Origin: Alistipes_A hominis
Lineage (GTDB): Bacteria > Bacteroidota > Bacteroidia > Bacteroidales > Rikenellaceae
Direction: 5' to 3'
DNA length: 64,000 bases
NCBI RefSeq assembly: GCF_014288115.1
Contig: NZ_JACOOK010000001.1
Coordinates: forward strand, 186,001 to 250,000
In this document: one piece after another, positions 62,436 through 64,000 of the stretch
Numbering within the stretch: the first letter of the stretch is position 1
How the letters are laid out: every line of letters starts with the position of its first letter
The notes under the pieces: generated by a model
What the model was told of the DNA's origin: nothing
The model's database searches: none
The model's input: the letters and a program-made list of their open reading frames with translations, nothing else
Made by a program: the position numbers and the translations under genes

Positions 62436-63680
62436 TTAGTGGGAGTGCGAATGGCCTTCGGGGATCGCCCCGGAGAACGAAGCCATTTTTACCTGCGCGA
62501 CGCCTTTGCTGACGACCGTCTCGCCGGCTTTCAGGCCCGACAACACACGTACGTTCCTGCCGTCGGCGGCGCCGAGCTTCACTTCCCTTTTGGCATACCC
62601 CTCGTCGTCGAGTTGCACGAATACGAAGTGAACACCCTGATCCTCCGTTACGGCGCTCAGCGGCACGGTCAGCACGTCGCGCTGCGGCGACGATATCAGA
62701 TAAATCTCGACGAACGAACCCGGGATCACGTCCCCGCCGTTATCGAATTCGAAAATAACCGGAATGAAAACCGAACTGCCGTCGGAACTCTTACCGACCG
62801 ACAATAGCCGCCCGTTCATTTCGGAGAGCGAGTAGACTTTGTCGTCGTACGGCGTACGGAAATTCGCGCCCGACACCGAACGCAGATCGTTCAGGTACCG
62901 TTGCGACACTTCGGCGCGCAGTACGAGCCGTTTGTTCTGCGAAACGGTGGCCAGCGTCTGTCCCACTTCGACGAAGGCCCCTTCGCTCACGGCGACATTC
63001 TTAATAAAACCGCCGATCGGGGCCGTAACCCGCGTTCCCCGGACGGAAGTTTTGCCTGCAACCGCATCGTAGGCGGTTTTGGCATTTTCGTAAGCGAGCC
63101 GGCTCTGTTCGTAATCCGACTGTGAAATGATCTTGTCTTTCACGAGGTTTTCGGCGCGTTCGAAAGCCGCTTTGGCCTGCTCGTACGTTGAGCGGGTGCG
63201 GGCCACGTAATCCCCTTCGGCCATCTCTTTGGACGAAATCGTAAACAGCGTTTCCCCGCGGCCGACCGGCGTACCGTCGGCGATCTTCTTATTGGTGAAC
63301 GACACGACGCCGCCGACCGGCGCTACGACCGAAGCCTCGTCGCCTTGCGCTGCCATGATCCGACCGCTGGTAGGAATCACTTCATTGAACGTAACGGGTT
63401 GCACTTCGAACAGTTCGAAATCGGTCTGCGCGGCCTGCGCTTTCGTAAAGACGATTTCACCGGCATGGGTATCCCCTCCGGCTCCGTGATCGTGTCCCGC
63501 GCGCCCGGCCTCCTCGGCCTCGTGATCGTGCCCTTCGGCTTCATGGTCATGGCCGTCGTGATCGCCGTGTTCCGCTTCGGACGTATGTCCGTCCCCGGAC
63601 GCTCCGGCGCTCGAAGGCCGGTTCCCGCAACCCGTCATCAGGGCTACGGACAGTATGCTTGCTAACAATATTTTATTCAT
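62436..63680 (-). CDS. RND periplasmic adaptor, His-rich lipoprotein (CusB/CzcB-like)
   Basis: This 414-residue adaptor has a lipobox (LMTGCGN, C18). A His/Asp/Glu-rich segment follows (about 33-75, repeated DHDGHDHEAEGHDHEAEE), which would bind divalent metals in the periplasm. Lipoyl, helical-hairpin and beta-barrel domains complete the fold (VVAPVGGVVSFTNKKIADG; VRGTRVTAPIGGFIKNVAVSEGAFVEVGQTLATVS). The C terminus ends in HSHSH, a second metal-binding tail. It heads the three visible genes of the efflux operon. Confidence 0.93.
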   Translation of the reverse strand: MNKILLASILSVALMTGCGNRPSSAGASGDGHTSEAEHGDHDGHDHEAEGHDHEAEEAGRAGHDHGAGGDTHAGEIVFTKAQAAQTDFELFEVQPVTFNEVIPTSGRIMAAQGDEASVVAPVGGVVSFTNKKIADGTPVGRGETLFTISSKEMAEGDYVARTRSTYEQAKAAFERAENLVKDKIISQSDYEQSRLAYENAKTAYDAVAGKTSVRGTRVTAPIGGFIKNVAVSEGAFVEVGQTLATVSQNKRLVLRAEVSQRYLNDLRSVSGANFRTPYDDKVYSLSEMNGRLLSVGKSSDGSSVFIPVIFEFDNGGDVIPGSFVEIYLISSPQRDVLTVPLSAVTEDQGVHFVFVQLDDEGYAKREVKLGAADGRNVRVLSGLKAGETVVSKGVAQVKMASFSGAIPEGHSHSH

Positions 63681-63720
63681 TGCATGGATTTTTTGTTTGA
63701 ATCATGTGAACACGCTCCCT

Positions 63721-63760
63721 CGTTTGCAAACGAAAGAGTCGTCTTTCCGCCGTGCGGAAA
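63721..63760. promoter_or_regulatory. Two small palindromes upstream of the efflux adaptor
   Basis: CGTTTGCAAACG (63721-63732) is a perfect 12-bp palindrome. TTTCCGC-CGT-GCGGAAA (63744-63760) is a perfect 7-bp hairpin. Both lie in the 86 bp between the partial upstream gene and the adaptor gene. The first could be an operator; the second could be a processing or partial termination site. No TAnnTTTG box is seen between the two genes. Confidence 0.4.
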
Positions 63761-63766
63761 CAAAAA

Positions 63767-64000
63767 CTATGCAATGAAAACGGGAGGAGCCCGCAGCAGC
63801 GGCAATGCCGCCGCATCCGGCCGGGCAGCCGGTTCGGCAAACGGTGCGAAAGAGACCGTCGCCATCGCATAAACGCGGGCGTCGAACGTAAAAACGGAAT
63901 CGAAGAAAAGCGTGACGGGAAAATGATAACCGCCCGTAGGATCGTCCTGTTGATCGACCGCCTGTACGAGCTGGCTGCCGCCCCGTCCGTACATCACGAA
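63767..64000 (-). CDS. Hypothetical small protein upstream of metal efflux operon (partial)
   Basis: An open frame on the same strand as the efflux genes runs in from beyond the right edge and stops at 63767. The visible 77 residues contain HFPVTLFFDSVFTFDARVY and end LPLLRAPPVFIA. A first Met at 63997 is not necessarily the start. Small secreted proteins of unknown function often precede CusB/CzcB-like genes in Bacteroidales. Metal sensing or binding is a guess. Confidence 0.5.
   Translation of the reverse strand, partial: FVMYGRGGSQLVQAVDQQDDPTGGYHFPVTLFFDSVFTFDARVYAMATVSFAPFAEPAARPDAAALPLLRAPPVFIA

Noticed and set aside
1..64000. CRISPR arrays, tRNA or rRNA genes
   Set aside because: No regularly spaced repeats of 25-40 bp, no tRNA cloverleaf signatures and no rRNA-like stretches were seen on either strand.

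Overview
The window joins two kinds of Bacteroidota DNA. Bases 1 to about 27,360 are one end of a CTnDOT/CTnERL-type integrative conjugative element. From about 27,360 to the end is chromosome of a GC-rich Bacteroidales, possibly an Alistipes/Rikenellaceae-like species. That assignment is an inference from codon style, NigD-like and TonB-plug proteins and Bacteroidetes promoters (TAnnTTTG -7 boxes). I see no rRNA, tRNA or CRISPR array.

Element, read from its integrase end leftwards. A GTANNTTTGC core (27353-27362) is followed by the IntDOT-type recombinase (25797-27032) and a small HTH protein. Then comes an AT-rich cargo block: a Cro/CI-type regulator plus a two-gene Hachiman anti-phage system (hamA 22271-23212, hamB 23196-25319). 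Next are two small HTH proteins, then the divergent excision operon xis2c, xis2d, orf3 and exc/topB (20907 down to 16459). A DUF1896 gene and a 1,946-residue methylase-helicase follow. After a MITE-like inverted-repeat element comes the tetracycline-inducible tetQ-rteA-rteB operon with its attenuator leader. Further left are a reductase gene behind a strongly folded leader RNA, rteC, an AlbA/HATPase regulator with an 11-bp tandem repeat in its coding sequence, and a partial zinc-finger-like protein. The expected circuit, from the CTnDOT family, is: tetracycline relieves attenuation, RteA/RteB switch on rteC, RteC switches on the xis2c operon, and IntDOT excises the element.

Chromosome. The element's end lies at the promoter of a five-gene plus-strand operon: mazG, gamma-carbonic anhydrase, LytS-type kinase, secreted hydrolase-like protein, LytTR regulator. 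Then come a secreted phosphatase-like protein, a large outer-membrane beta-barrel protein, mscL and a Gfo/Idh/MocA oxidoreductase. A TetR-controlled export operon follows (TetR, TolC, HlyD, two ABC-2 permeases, no ATPase gene). After it are a TonB-plug/MG2-type protein, a RibD with reversed domain order, an ECF sigma factor with a membrane/beta-barrel partner, and a NigD-like lipoprotein.

The least familiar gene is 51197-57904. It encodes one 2,235-residue protein with a complete fold-type-I aminotransferase active site in its middle and a P-loop (HprK/PEPCK-like) domain near its C terminus. The window ends in a CusCBA/CzcCBA-type metal-efflux operon. The main candidates for something undescribed are this giant fusion protein, the folded leader RNA at 3466-3696, and the hydrolase gene embedded in a two-component operon.
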